A DNA stretch of 64,000 bases from Coriaria nepalensis. Taxonomy: Eukaryota > Streptophyta > Magnoliopsida > Cucurbitales > Coriariaceae. Under the pieces are notes generated by a model, which made no database searches, was not told the DNA's origin, and saw nothing but the letters and a program-made list of their open reading frames with translations. Made by a program: the position numbers and the translations under genes. Where the stretch lies: contig CP114481.1 of NCBI GenBank assembly GCA_027186245.1, forward strand, positions 22,103,501 through 22,167,500, given 5' to 3'. Below are positions 48,574 through 60,362 of the stretch, piece after piece; positions within the stretch are counted from its first letter, which is position 1; each line of letters begins with the position of its first letter.

Positions 48574-50253
48574 TATTCAAAATTAATTCGAACGAATTCT
48601 ATTTTCGCCCCTCAAACATTATTTTCATACATAACTCGCAATTAATCTACTGAAGACAACAATGCATTATTTTAGCATTAAAAAGCATATCACTCAGTCT
48701 TCTCAATCATTAAATTCTTTGAAGGCACTTCGAACTAATACTATTTTTGAATTTAGAACACGACTTTCATGCATAACTTGCACTTGATCTATTGAAGGCA
48801 ACTATTCATTTTTTTAGCCTTAAAGTCATATTATTGCGTCTCCTTTAGTCATTAAATATTTTTGAATCACTTCGAATGAGAATCGGCCTTTAAACATGAC
48901 TTTCGTGCATAACTTGCAGTTGATCTATTGAAGGCAACAATGCATTTGTTTAGCCTTAAAGTCATGTGACTGAGTCTGTTCTAGTCATTAAATCATTCTA
49001 AATTAATTCGAACGAATTCTATTTTCGCCCTTCAAACATTATTTTCTTACATAACTTGCAATTAATCTACTGAAGACAACAATGCATTATTTTAGCATTA
49101 AAAAGCATATCACTCAGTCTTTTCAAACATTAAATTGTTTGAAGGCACTTCAAACCAATTCTATTTTTGAATTTAGAACACGACTTTCATGCATAACTTG
49201 CACTTGAACTATTGAAGGCAACTATTCATTTTTTTAGCCGTAAAGTCATATTATTGCATCTCTTTTAGTCATTAAATCTTTATAGATCACTTTGAACGAA
49301 ATTCGGCCTTTAAACATGACTTTCGTGCATAACTTGCAGTTGATCTATTGAAAGCAACAACGCATTTGTTTAGCCTTAAAGTCATGTCACTGAGTCTGTT
49401 CTAGTCATTAAATCATTCTAAATTAATTCGAACAAATTCTATTTTCGCCCTTGAAACATTATTTTCTTACATAACTTGCAATTAATCTACTGAAGACAAC
49501 AATGCATTATTTTAGCATTAAAAAGCATATCACTCAGTCTTTTCAATTATTAAATTGTTTGAAGGCACTTCGAATCAATTCTATTTTTGAATTTAGAACA
49601 CGACTTTCATGCATAACTTGCACTTGATCTATTGAAGGCAACTATTCATTTTTTTAGGCTTAAAGTCATATTATTGCGTCTCTTTTAGTCATTAAATCTT
49701 TCTAAATCACTTCGTACGAAATATGGCCTTTAAACGTGACTTTCGTGCATAACTTGCAGTTGATCTATTGAAGGCAACAATGCATTTGTTCAGCCTTAAA
49801 GTCATGTCACTGAGTCTGTTCTAGTCATTAAATCATTCAAAATTAATTAGAACCAATTCTATTTTTTCCCTTGAAACATTATTTTCTTACATAACTTGCA
49901 ATTAATCTACAAAAGACAACAATGCATTATTTTAGCATTAAAAAGCATATCATTTAGTCTTTTCAATCATTAAATTGTTTGAAGGCACTTCAAACCAATT
50001 CTATTTTTGAATTTAGAACACGACTTTCATGCATAACTTGCACTTGAACTATTGAAGGCAACTATTCATTTTGTTAGCCTTAAAGTCATATTATTGCGTC
50101 TCCTTTAGTCATTAAATATTTCTGAATCACTTCGAATGAGAATCGGCCTTTAAACATGACTTTCGTGCATAACTTGCAGTTGATCTATTGAAGGCAACAA
50201 TGCATTTGTTTAGCCTTAAAGTCATGTGACTGAGTCTGTTCTAGTCATTAAAT
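48574..50253. repeat. Four trimers, 48,574-50,253
   Basis: Unit 48,574 is another copy of the 28,982 subtype. Its C ('gaatgagaatcgg', 'catgtgactgagtc') recurs in unit 49,834 (offset 1,260), each followed by an A-B pair with 'ttagccgtaaag'. Material from about 49,250 to 49,830 ('tttatagatcactttg', 'aaagcaacaacgc', 'caattattaaattg', 'aaacgtgac', 'gttcagcc') recurs at about 51,214-51,794 (offset 1,964, four trimers plus one dimer). Confidence 0.82.
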
Positions 50254-50537
50254 CATTCTAAATTAATTCGAACGAATTCTATTTTCGCCCTTCAAACATT
50301 ATTTTCTTACATAACTTGTAATTAATCTACTGAAGACAACAATGCATTATTTTAGCATTAAAAAGCATATCACTCAGTCTTTTCAATCATTAAATTGTTT
50401 GAAGGCACTTCAAACCAATTCTATTTTTGAATTTAGAACACGACTTTCATGCATAACTTGCACTTGAACTATTGAAGGCAACTATTCATTTTTTTAGCCG
50501 TAAAGTCATGTCACTGAGTCTGTTCTAGTCATTAAAT
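50254..50537. repeat. 284-bp dimeric unit, A-(B/C), junction type 1
   Basis: A 50,254-50,395, hybrid 50,396-50,537. The B part keeps the marker 'ttagccgtaaag' and the switch to C lies in 'taaagtcat' (50,501-50,509). The parental B with 'gccgtaaag' is at about 49,236, 1,260 bp upstream, with its normal B ending. This dimer therefore arose in a copy of that unit. Confidence 0.9.
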
Positions 50538-53476
50538 CATTCAAAATTAATTAGAACGAATTCTATTTTCGCCCTTCAAAGATTATTTTCTTACATAACT
50601 TGCAATTAATCTACTGAAGACAACAATGCATTATTTTAGCATTAAAAAGCATATCACTCATTCTTTTCAATCATTAAATTGTTTGAAGGCAATTCGAACC
50701 AGTTCTATTTTTGAATTTAGAACACGACTTTCATGCATAACTTGCACTTGAGCTATTGAAGGCAACTATTCATTTAGTTAGCCTTAAAGTCATATTATTG
50801 CGTCTCCTTTAGTCATTAAATATTTCTGAATCACTTCGAATGAGAATCGGCCTTTAAACATGACATTCCTGCATAACTTACAGTTGATCTATTGAAGGCA
50901 ACAGTGCATTTGTTTAGCCTTAAAGTCATGTCAATGAGTCTGTTCTAGTCATTAAATCATTCTAAATTAATTCGAACGAATTCTATTTTCGCCCTTGAAA
51001 CATTATTTTCTTACATAACTTGCAATTAATCTACTAAAGACAACAATGCATTATTTTAGCATTAAAAAGCATATCATTTAGTCTTTTCAATCATTAAATT
51101 GTTTGAAGGCACTTCAAACCAATTCTATTTTTGAATTTAGAACACGACTTTCATGCATAACTTGCACTTGAACTATTGAAGGCAACTATACATTCTTTTA
51201 GCCGTAAAGTCATATTATTGCGTCTCTTTTAGTCATTAAATCTTTATAGATCACTTTGAACGAAATTCGGCCTTTAAACATGACTTTCGTGCATAACTTG
51301 CAGTTGATCTATTGAAAGCAACAACGCATTTGTTTAGCCTTAAAGTCATGTCACTGAGTCTGTTCTAGTCATTAAATCATTCTAAATTAATTCGAACGAA
51401 TTCTATTTTCGCCCTTGAAACATTATTTTCTTACATAACTTGCAATTAATCTACTGAAGACAACAATGCAATATTTTAGCATTAAAAAGCATATAACTCA
51501 GTCTTTTTAATTATTAAATTGTTTGAAGGCACTTCGAATCAATTCTATTTTTGAATTTAGAACACGACTTTCATGCATAACTTGCACTTGATCTATTGAA
51601 GGCAACTATTCAATTTTTTAGGCTTAAAGTCATATTATTGCGTCTGTTTTAGTCATTAAATCTTTCTAAATCACTTCGAACGAAATTCGGCCTTTAAACG
51701 TGACTTTCGTGCATAGCTTGCAGTTGATCTATTGAAGGCAACAATGCATTTGTTCAGCCTTAAAGTCATGTCACTGAGTCTGTTCTAGTCATTAAATCAT
51801 TCAAAATTAATTAGAACGAATTCAATTTTCGCCCTTCAAACATTATTTTCTTACATAACTTGCAATTAATGTACTGAAGACAACAATGCATTATTTTTGC
51901 ATTAAAAAGCATATCACTCTGTCTTTTCAATGATTAAATTGTTTGAAGGCACTTCGAACCAATTCTATTTTTGAATTTAGAACACGACTTTCATGCATAA
52001 CTTGCACTTGATCTATTGAAGGCAACTATTCATTTTTTTAGCCTTAAAGTCATATTATTGCGTCTCTTTTAGTCATTAAATCTTTCTAAATCACTTCCTT
52101 TGAAATTCGGCCTTTAAACATGACTTTCGTATATAACTTGCAGTTGATCTATTGAAGGCAACAATGCATTTGTTTAGCCTTAAAGTCATGTCACTGAGTC
52201 TCTTCTAGTCATTAAATCATTCAAAATTAATACGAACGAATTCTAATTTCGCCCTTCAAACATTATTTTCTTACATAACTCGCAATTAATCTACCGAAGA
52301 CAACAATGCATTATTTTAGCATTAAAAAGCATATCACTCAATGTTTTCAATCATTAAATTGTTTGAAGGCACTTCGAATCAATTCTATTTTTGAATTTAG
52401 AACACGACTTTCATGCATAACTTGCACTTGATCTATTGAAGGCAACAATTCAATTTTTTAGGCTTAAAGTCATATTATTGCGTCTGTTTTAGTCATTAAA
52501 TCTTTCTAAATCACTTCGAACGAAATTCAGCCTTTAAACGTGACTTTCGTGCATAACTTGCAGTTGATCTATTGAAGGCAACAATGCATTTGTTCAGCCT
52601 TAAAGTCATGTCACTGAGTCTGTTCTAGTCATTAAATCATTCAAAATTAATTAGAACGAATTCAATTTTCGCCCTTCAAACATTATTTTCTTACATAACT
52701 TGCAATTAATGTACTGAAGACAACAATGCATTATTTTTGCATTAAAAAGCATATCACTCTGTCTTTTCAATGATTAAATTGTTTGAAGGCACTTCGAACC
52801 AATTCTATTTTTGAATTTAGAACACGACTTTCATGCATAACTTGCACTTGATCTATTGAAGGCAACTATTCATTTTTTTAGCCTTAAAGTTATATTATTG
52901 CGTCTCTTTTAGTCATTAAATTTTCTAAATCACTTCCTTTGAAATTCGGCCTTTAAACATGACTTTCGTATATAACTTGCAGTTGATCTATTGAAGGCAA
53001 CAATGCATTTGTTTAGCCTTAAAGTCATGTCACTGAGTCTCTTCTAGTCATTAAATCATTCAAAATTAATACGAACGAATTCTAATTTCGCCCTTCAAAC
53101 ATTATTTTCTTACATAACTTGCAATTAATCTACCGAAGACAACAATGCATTATTTTAGCATTAAAAAGCATATCACTCAATGTTTTCAATCATTAAATTG
53201 TTTGAAGGCACTTCAAACCAATTCTATTTTTGAATTTAGAACATGACTTTCATGCATAACTTGCACTTGAACTATTGAAGGCAACTATTCATTTTTTTAG
53301 GCTTAAAGTCATATTATTGCGTCTGTTTTAGTCATTAAATCTTTCTAAATCACTTCGAACGAAATTCGGCCTTAAAACATGACTTTCATGCATAACTTGC
53401 AGTTGATCTATTGAAGGCAACAATGCATTTGTTTAGCCTTAAAGTCATGTCACTGAGTCTGTTCTAGTCATTAAAT
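50538..53476. repeat. Seven trimers with a two-unit repeat
   Basis: Starts are 50,538, 50,958, 51,378, 51,798, 52,218, 52,638 and 53,057. Units 51,798 and 52,638 share 'taatgtactgaag' and 'actctgtcttttcaatg'. Units 52,218 and 53,057 share 'aatacgaacg', 'ctaatttcgccc' and 'actcaatgttttc'. Together they form an 840-bp repeat. Unit 52,638-53,056 is 419 bp, with one base lost at the B/C joint ('attaaattttctaaatc', near 52,920). Confidence 0.85.
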
Positions 53477-53759
53477 CATTCAAAATTAATTCGAACAAAT
53501 TCTATTTTCGCCCTTTAAACAATATTTTCTTACATAACTTACAATTAATCTACTGAAGACAACAATGCATTATTTTAGCATTAAAAAACATATCACTCGG
53601 TCTTTTCAATCATTAAATTGTTTGAAGGCACTTCGAACCAATTCTATTTTGAATTTAGAAAACGACTTTCATGCATAACTTGCACTTGATCTATTGATGG
53701 CAACAATGCATTTGTTTAGCCTTAAAGTCATGTCACTGAGTCCGTTCTAGTCATTAAAT
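53477..53759. repeat. 283-bp dimeric unit, A-(B/C), junction type 2
   Basis: A 53,477-53,618, hybrid 53,619-53,759. The switch is upstream of that in the first two dimers, in 'gatctattga' (about 53,689-53,697). It is followed by 'tggcaacaatgcatttg', a C form with 'gatggc' also seen in intact C monomers near 56,350 and 58,880. One T is missing in 'ctattttgaattt' near 53,650. Confidence 0.88.
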
Positions 53760-54043
53760 CATTCAAAATTAATTCGAACGAATTCTATTTTCGCCCTTTA
53801 AACAATATTTTCTTACATAACTTGCAATTAATCTACTGAAGACAACAATGCATTATTTTAGCATTAAAAAACATATCACTCAGTCTTTTCAATCATTAAA
53901 TTGTTTGAAGGCACTTCGAACCAATTCTATTTTTGAATTTAGAACACGACTTTCATGCATAACTTGCACTTGATCTATTGATGGCAACAATGCATTTGTT
54001 TAGCCTTAAAGTCATGTCACTGAGTCAGTTCTAGTCATTAAAT
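53760..54043. repeat. 284-bp dimeric unit, A-(B/C), junction type 2
   Basis: This is nearly a tandem copy of the preceding dimer, sharing 'aaacaatatt' and 'aaaaaacatatc' in A and 'attgatggcaac' at the junction. It has the full T5 that the previous unit lacks. The two dimers are clearly one duplicated unit. Confidence 0.88.
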
Positions 54044-55301
54044 CATGCTAAATTAATTCGAACGAATTCTATTTTCGACCTTCAAAAATTATTTTCTTAC
54101 ATAACTTGCAATTAATCTACTGAAGACAACAATGCATTATTTTAGCATTAAAAAGCATATCACTCAGTGTTTTCAATCATTAAATTGTTTGAAGGCACTT
54201 CAAACGAATTCTATTTTTGAATTTAGAACATGACTTTCATGCATAACTTGCACTTGAACTATTGAAGGCAACTATTCATTTTTTTAGCCTTAAAGTCATA
54301 TTATTGCGTCTCTTTTAGTCATTAAATCTTTCTAAATCACTTCGAACGAAATTCGTCCTTTAAACATGACTTTTGTGCATAACTTGCACTTTATCTATTG
54401 AAGGCAACAATGCATTTGTTTAGCCTTAAAGTCATGTCACTGAGTTTGTTTTAGTCATTAAATCATTCTAAATTAATTCGAACGAATTCTATTTTCGCCC
54501 TTTAAACAATATTTTCTTACATAACTTGCAATTAATCTACTGAAGAAAACAATGCATTATTTTAGCATTAAAAAGCATATGACTCAGTCTTTTCAATGAT
54601 TAAATTGTTTGAAGGCACTTCGAACCAATTCTATTTATAAATTTACAAAACGACTTTCATGCATAACTTGCAGTTGATCTATTGAAGGCAACTATTCATT
54701 TTTTTAGCCTTAAAGTCATATTATTGCGTCTCTTTTAGTCATTAAATTTTCTAAATCACTTCCTTTGAAATTCGGCCTTTAAACATGACTTTCTTATATA
54801 ACTTGCAGTTGATCTATTGAAGGCAACAATGCATTTGTTTAGCCTTAAAGTCTGTCACTGAGTCTCTTCTAGTCATTAAATCATTCAAAATTAATATGAA
54901 CGAATTCTAATTTCCCCCTTCAAACATTATTTTCTTACATAACTTGCAATTAATCTACTGAAGACAACAATGCATTATTTTTGCATTAAAAAGCATATCA
55001 CTCAGTCTTTTCAATTATTAAATTGTTTGAAGGCACTTCAAACCAATTCTATTTTTGAATTTAGAACATGACTTTCATGCATAACTTGCACTTGAACTAT
55101 TGAAGGCAACTATTCATTTTTTTAGCCTTAAAGTCATATTATTGCGTCTCTTTTAGTCATTAAATCTTTCTAAATCACTTCGAACGAAATTCGGCCTTTA
55201 AACATGACTTTCGTGCATAACTTGCAGTTGATCTATTGAAAGCAACAATGCATTTGTTTAGCCTTAAAGTCATGTCACTGAGTCTGTTCTAGTCATTAAA
55301 T
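54044..55301. repeat. Three trimers (420, 418, 420 bp)
   Basis: Starts are 54,044, 54,464 and 54,882. Unit 54,464-54,881 lost two bases: one at 'attaaattttctaaatc' (near 54,747), the same change as at 52,920, and one at 'aaagtctgtcactg' (near 54,852). Its C is the 'cttcctttgaa' subtype with 'cttatataact'. Unit 54,882 has 'aatatgaacg' and 'ctaatttccccc'. Confidence 0.86.
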
Positions 55302-55585
55302 CATTCAAAATTAATTCGAACGAATTGTATTTTCTCCCTTCAAACAATATTTTCTTACATAACTTGCAATTAATCTACGAAAGACAACAATGCATTATTT
55401 TAGCATTAAAAAGCATATCACTCAGTCTCTTCAATCATTAAATTGTTTGGAGGCACTTCGAACCAATTGTATTTTTGAATTTAGAACACGACTTTCATGC
55501 ATAACTTGCACTTGATCTATTGATGGCAACAATGCATTTGTTTAGCCTTAAAGTCATGTCACTGAGTCTATTCTAGTCATTAAAT
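55302..55585. repeat. 284-bp dimeric unit, A-(B/C), junction type 2
   Basis: A (55,302-55,443) with 'attgtattttctccc' is followed by a hybrid with 'attgatggcaacaatgc'. The 'gatggc' form and junction place match the pair at 53,477-54,043, which suggests common descent. The next A opens 'atcatgctaaatt', as does the unit after 54,043. Confidence 0.88.
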
Positions 55586-57261
55586 CATGCTAAATTAATT
55601 CGAACGAATTCTATTTTCGCCCTTCAAACATTATTTTCTTACATAACTTGCAATTAATTTACTGAAGACAACAATGCATTATTTTAGCATTAAAAAGCAT
55701 GTCACTGAGCCTTTTCAATCATTAAATTGTTTGAAGGCACTTCGAACTAATACAATTTTTGAATTTAGAACACGACTTTCATGCATAACTTGCACTTGAT
55801 CTATTGAAGGCAACTATTCATTTTTTTAGCCTTAAAGTCATATTATTGCGCCTCTTTTATTCATTAAATCTTTCTGAATCACTTCGAAAGAAAATCGGCC
55901 TTTAAACATGACTTTCGTGCATAACTTGCAATTGATCTATTGAACGCAACAATGCATTTGTTTAGCCTTAACGTCATGTCATTGAGTCTGTTCTAGTCAT
56001 TAAATCATTCTAAATTAATTCGAACGAATTCTATTTTCGCCCTTTAAACAATATTTTCTTACATAACTTGCAATTAATCTACTGAAGACAACAATGCATT
56101 ATTTTAGCATTAAAAAACATATCACTCAGTCTTTTCAATCATTAAATTGTTTGAAGGCACTTCGAACCAATTCTATTTTTGTATTTAGAACACGACTTTC
56201 ATGCATAACTTGCACTTGAACTATTGAAGGCAACTATTCATTTTTTTAGCCTTAAAGATATTATTGCGTCTCTTTTAGTCATTAAATCTTTCTAAATCAC
56301 TTCGAACGAAATTCGGCCTTTAAACGTGACTTTCGTGCATAACTTGCACTTCATCTATTGATGGCAACAATGCATTTGTTTAGCCTTAAAGTCATGTCAC
56401 TGAGTCTGTTCTAGTCATTAAATCATTCTAAATTAATTCGAACGAATTCTATTTTCGCCCTTTAAACATTATTTTTTTACATAACCTGCAATTAATCTAC
56501 TGAAGACAACAATGCATTATTTTAGCATTAAAAAGCATATCATTCAGTCTTTTCAATCATTAAATTGTTTGAAGCCACTTCGAACCAATTCTATTTTTGA
56601 ATTTAGAACACGACTTTCATGCATAACTTGCACTTGATCTATTGAAGGCAACTATTCATTTTTTTAGCCTTAAAGTCATATTATTGCGTCTCTTTTAGCC
56701 ATTAAATCTTTCTAAATCACTTCCTTCGAAATTCGGCCTTTAAACATGACTTTCGTGCATAACTTGCTGGTGATCTATTTTAGGCAACAATGCATTTGTT
56801 TAGCCTTAAAGTCATGTAACTGAGTCTGTCCTAGTCATTAAATCATTCAAAATTAATTCCAACGAATTCTATTTGCCCTTCAAACATTATTTTCTTACAT
56901 AACTTGCAATTAATCTACTAAAGACAACAATGCATTATTTTAGCATTAAAAAGCATATCACTCAGTCTTTTCAATCATTAAATTGTTTGAAGGCACTTCA
57001 AACCAATTCTATTTTTGAATTTAGAACAAGACTTTCATGCATAACTTGCACTTGAACTATTGAAGGCAACTATTCATTTTTTTAGCCTTAAAGTCATATT
57101 ATTGCGTCTCTTTTAGTCATTAAATCTTTCTAGATCACTTCGACCGAAATTCGGCCTTTAAACATGACTTTCGTGCATAACTTGCAGTTGATCTATTGAA
57201 GGCAACAACGCATTTGTTTAGCCTTAAAGTCATGTCACTGAGTCTCTTCTAGTCATTAAAT
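55586..57261. repeat. Four trimers, two with 2-base deletions
   Basis: Starts are 55,586, 56,006, 56,424 and 56,844. Unit 56,006-56,423 is 418 bp: its B reads 'ccttaaagatattattg', lacking two bases near 56,256. Unit 56,844-57,261 is also 418 bp: its A reads 'ctatttgccctt', lacking two bases near 56,873. C at 56,700-56,840 is the 'cttccttcgaa' subtype but with 'cgtgcataact' and 'ttgctggtgatc'. Confidence 0.86.
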
Positions 57262-57545
57262 CATTCTAAATTAATTCGAACGAATTCTATTTTCGCCCTT
57301 CAAACATTATTTTCTTACATAACTTGCAATTAATCTACTGAAGACAACAATGCATTATTTTAGCATTAAAAAGCATATCACTCAGTCTTTTCAATCATTA
57401 AATTGTTTGGAGGCACTTCGAACCAATTCTATTTTTGAATTTAGAACATGACTTTCATGCATAATTTGCACTTGATCTATTGAAGGCAACAATGCATTTG
57501 TTTAGCCTTAAAGTCATGTCACTGAGTCTATTCTAGTCATTAAAT
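57262..57545. repeat. 284-bp dimeric unit, A-(B/C), junction type 2
   Basis: First of three consecutive dimers. The hybrid reads 'cttgatctattgaaggcaac' and then 'aatgcatttg', so the switch lies within 'gatctattgaaggcaac'. Unlike 53,477 and 53,760 it has 'gaaggc' rather than 'gatggc'. Confidence 0.9.
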
Positions 57546-57829
57546 CATTCAAAATTAATTAGAACGAATTCTACTTTCGCCCTTCAAACATTATTTTCTT
57601 ACATAACTTGCAATTAATCTACTGAAGACAACAATGCATTATTTTAGCATTAAAAAGCATATCACTCATTCTTTTCAATCATTAAATTGTTTGAAGGCAA
57701 TTCGAACCAATTCTATTTTTGAATTTAGAACATGACTTTCATGCATAACTTGCACTTGATCTATTGAAGGCAACAATGCATTTGTTTAGCCTTAAAGTCA
57801 TGTCACTGAGTCTGTTCTAGTCATTAAAT
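57546..57829. repeat. 284-bp dimeric unit, A-(B/C), junction type 2
   Basis: Second of three consecutive dimers. A has 'attagaacgaattctac' and the A/B joint has 'gaaggcaattcgaacc', both repeated with small changes in the third dimer. The hybrid carries 'aacatgac' like the first. Confidence 0.9.
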
Positions 57830-58113
57830 CATTCAAAATTAATTAGAACAAATTCTATTTTCGCCCTTCAAACATTATTTTCTTACATAACTTGCAATTA
57901 ATCTACTGAAGACAACAATGCATTATTTTAGCATTAAAAAGCATATCACTCATTCTTTTCAATCATTAAATTGTCTGAAGGCAATTCGAACCAATTCTAT
58001 TTTTGAATTTAGAACACGACTTTCATGCATAACTTGCACTTGAGCTATTGAAGGCAACAATGCATTTGTTTAGCCTGAAAGTCATGTGACTAAGTCTGTT
58101 CTAGTCATTAAAT
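57830..58113. repeat. 284-bp dimeric unit, A-(B/C), junction type 2
   Basis: Third consecutive dimer. It has 'attgtctgaaggcaattc' and the B form 'cttgagctattgaaggcaac' before switching to 'aatgcatttg'. Its C ending reads 'gtcatgtgactaag'. The 'gagct' B form differs from the two neighbours, so at least part of this hybrid was exchanged with a trimer such as 58,114. Confidence 0.9.
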
Positions 58114-59373
58114 CATTCAAAATTAATTAGAACGAATTCTATTTTCGCCCTTTAAACATTATTTTCTTACATAACTTGCAATTAATCTACTGAAGACAAC
58201 AATGCATTATTTTAGCATTACAAAGCATATCACTCATTCTTTTCAATCATTATATTGTTTGAAGGCAATTCGAACCAATTCTATTTTTGAATTTAGAACA
58301 CGACTTTCATGCATAACTTGCACTTGAGCTATTGAAGGCAATTATTCGTTTTGTTAGCCTTAAAGTCATATTATTGCGTCTCCTTTAGTTATTAAATATT
58401 TCTGAATCACTTCGAATGAGAATCGGCCTTTAAACATGACTTTCGTGCATAACTTGCAGTTGATCTATTGAAGGCAACAATGCATTTTTTTAGCCTTAAA
58501 GTCATGTCAATGAGTCTGTTCTAGTCATTAAATCATTCTAAATTAATTCGAACGAATTCTATTTTCGCCCTTGAAACATTATTTTCTTACATAACTTGCA
58601 ATTAATCTACTAAAGACAACAATGCATTATTTTAGCATTAAAAAGCATATCATTCAGTCTTTTCAATCATTAAATTGTTTGAAGGCACTTCAAACCAATT
58701 CTATTTTTGCATTTAGAACACGACTTTCATGCATAACTTGCACTTGAACTATTGAAGGCAACTATTCATTTTTTAGGCCGTAAAGTCATATTATTGCGTC
58801 TCTTTTAGTCATTAAATCTTTCTAAATCACTTCGAACGAAATTCGGCCTTAAAACATGACTTTCGTGCATAACTTGCAGTTGATCTATTGATGGCAACAA
58901 TGCATTTGTTTAGCCGTAAAGTCATGTCACTGAGTCTGTTCTAGTCATTAAATCATTCAAAATTAATTCGAACGAATTCTATTTTCGCCCTTTAAACAAT
59001 ATTTTCTTACATAACTTGCAATTAATCTACTGAAGACAACAATGCATTATTTTAGCATTAAAAAACATATAACTCAGTCTTTTCAATCATTAAATTATTT
59101 GAAGGCACTTCGAACCAATTCTATTTTTGAATTTAGAACACGACTTTCATGCATAACTTGCACTTGAACTATTGAAGGCAACTATTCATTTTTTTAGCCT
59201 TAAAGTCATATTATTGTGTCTCTTTTAGTCATTAAATCTTTCTGAATCACTTCGAAAGAAATTTGGCCTTTAAACATGACTTTCGTGCATAACTTGTTGT
59301 TGATCTATTGAAGGCAACAATGCATTTGTTTAGCCTTAAAGTCATGTCACTGAGTCTGTCCTAGTCATTAAAT
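58114..59373. repeat. Three ordinary trimers
   Basis: Starts are 58,114, 58,534 and 58,954, all 420 bp. Unit 58,114 has 'ggcaattcgaacc' and 'gaatgagaatcgg'. Unit 58,534 has 'ttaggccgtaaag' and a C with 'attgatggcaac'. Unit 58,954 has 'aacttgttgttgatc' and 'gtctgtcctag' in C, a form that dominates the last units of the window. Confidence 0.87.
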
Positions 59374-59794
59374 CATTCAAAATTAATTCGAACGAATTCT
59401 ATTTTCGCCCTTCAAATATTTTTTTTCTTACATAACTTGCAATTAACCTACTGAAGACAATAATGCATTATTTTAGCATTAAAAAGCATATCACTCATTC
59501 TTTTCAATCATTAAATTGTTTGAAGGCAATTCGAACCAATTCTATTTTTGAATTTAGAAAACGACTTTCATGCATAACTTGCACTTGAGCTATTGAAGGG
59601 AACTATTCATTTGTTTAGCCTTAAAGTCATATTATTGCGTCCCCTTTAGTCATTAAATATTTCTGAATCACTTCGAATGAGAATCGGCCTTTAAACATGA
59701 CTTTCGTGCATAACTTGCAGTTGATCTATTGAAGGCAACAATGCATTTGTTTAGCCTTAAAGTCATGTCACTGAGTCTGTTCTAGTCATTAAAT
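59374..59794. repeat. 421-bp trimer with T8 tract in A
   Basis: The A monomer reads 'caaatattttttttctta', one T longer than usual, at about 59,416-59,429. The same A variant occurs three more times at 62,463, 62,884 and 63,305, always after a C with 'aacttgttgttgatc'. The C here is the 'gaatgagaatcgg' form, so A and C were brought together by exchange. Confidence 0.86.
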
Positions 59795-60078
59795 CATTCT
59801 AAATTAATTCGAACGAATTCTATTTTCGCCCTTCAAACATTATTTTCTTACATAACTTGCAATTAATGTACTGAAGACAACAATGCATTATTTTTGCATT
59901 AAAAAGCATATCACTCAGCCTTTTCAATCATTAAATTGTTTGAAGGCACTTCGAACCAATTCTATTTTTGAATTTAGAACATGACTTTCATGCATAAGTT
60001 GCACTTGATCTATTGAAGGCAACAATGCATTTGTTTAGCCTTAAAGTCATGTCACTGAGTCTATTGTAGTCATTAAAT
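59795..60078. repeat. 284-bp dimeric unit, A-(B/C), junction type 2
   Basis: A with 'taatgtactgaag' and 'actcagccttttc' is followed by a hybrid with 'cataagttgcacttg' and 'ggcaacaatgc'. The C end reads 'gagtctattgtag', shared with the next dimer. Confidence 0.9.
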
Positions 60079-60362
60079 CATTCAAAATTAATTAGAACGA
60101 ATTCTACTTTCGCCCTTCAAACATTATTTTCTTACATAACTTGCAATTAATATACTGAAGACAACAATGCATTATTTTAGCATTAAAAAGCACATCACTC
60201 ATTCTTTTCAATCATTAGATTGTTTGAAGGCACTTCGAACCAATTCTATTTTTGAATTTAGAACACGACTTTCATGCATAACTTGCATTTGATCTATTGA
60301 AGGCAACAATGCATTTGTTTAGCCTTAAAGTCATGTCACTGAGTCTATTGTAGTCATTAAAT
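60079..60362. repeat. 284-bp dimeric unit, A-(B/C), junction type 2
   Basis: This follows the previous dimer directly and shares 'gagtctattgtag'. Its A has 'attagaacgaattctac' and 'aagcacatcactcattc', and its hybrid has 'cttgcatttgatctattg'. The 'catttgatc' form also appears in B monomers of the trimers that follow. Confidence 0.9.
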
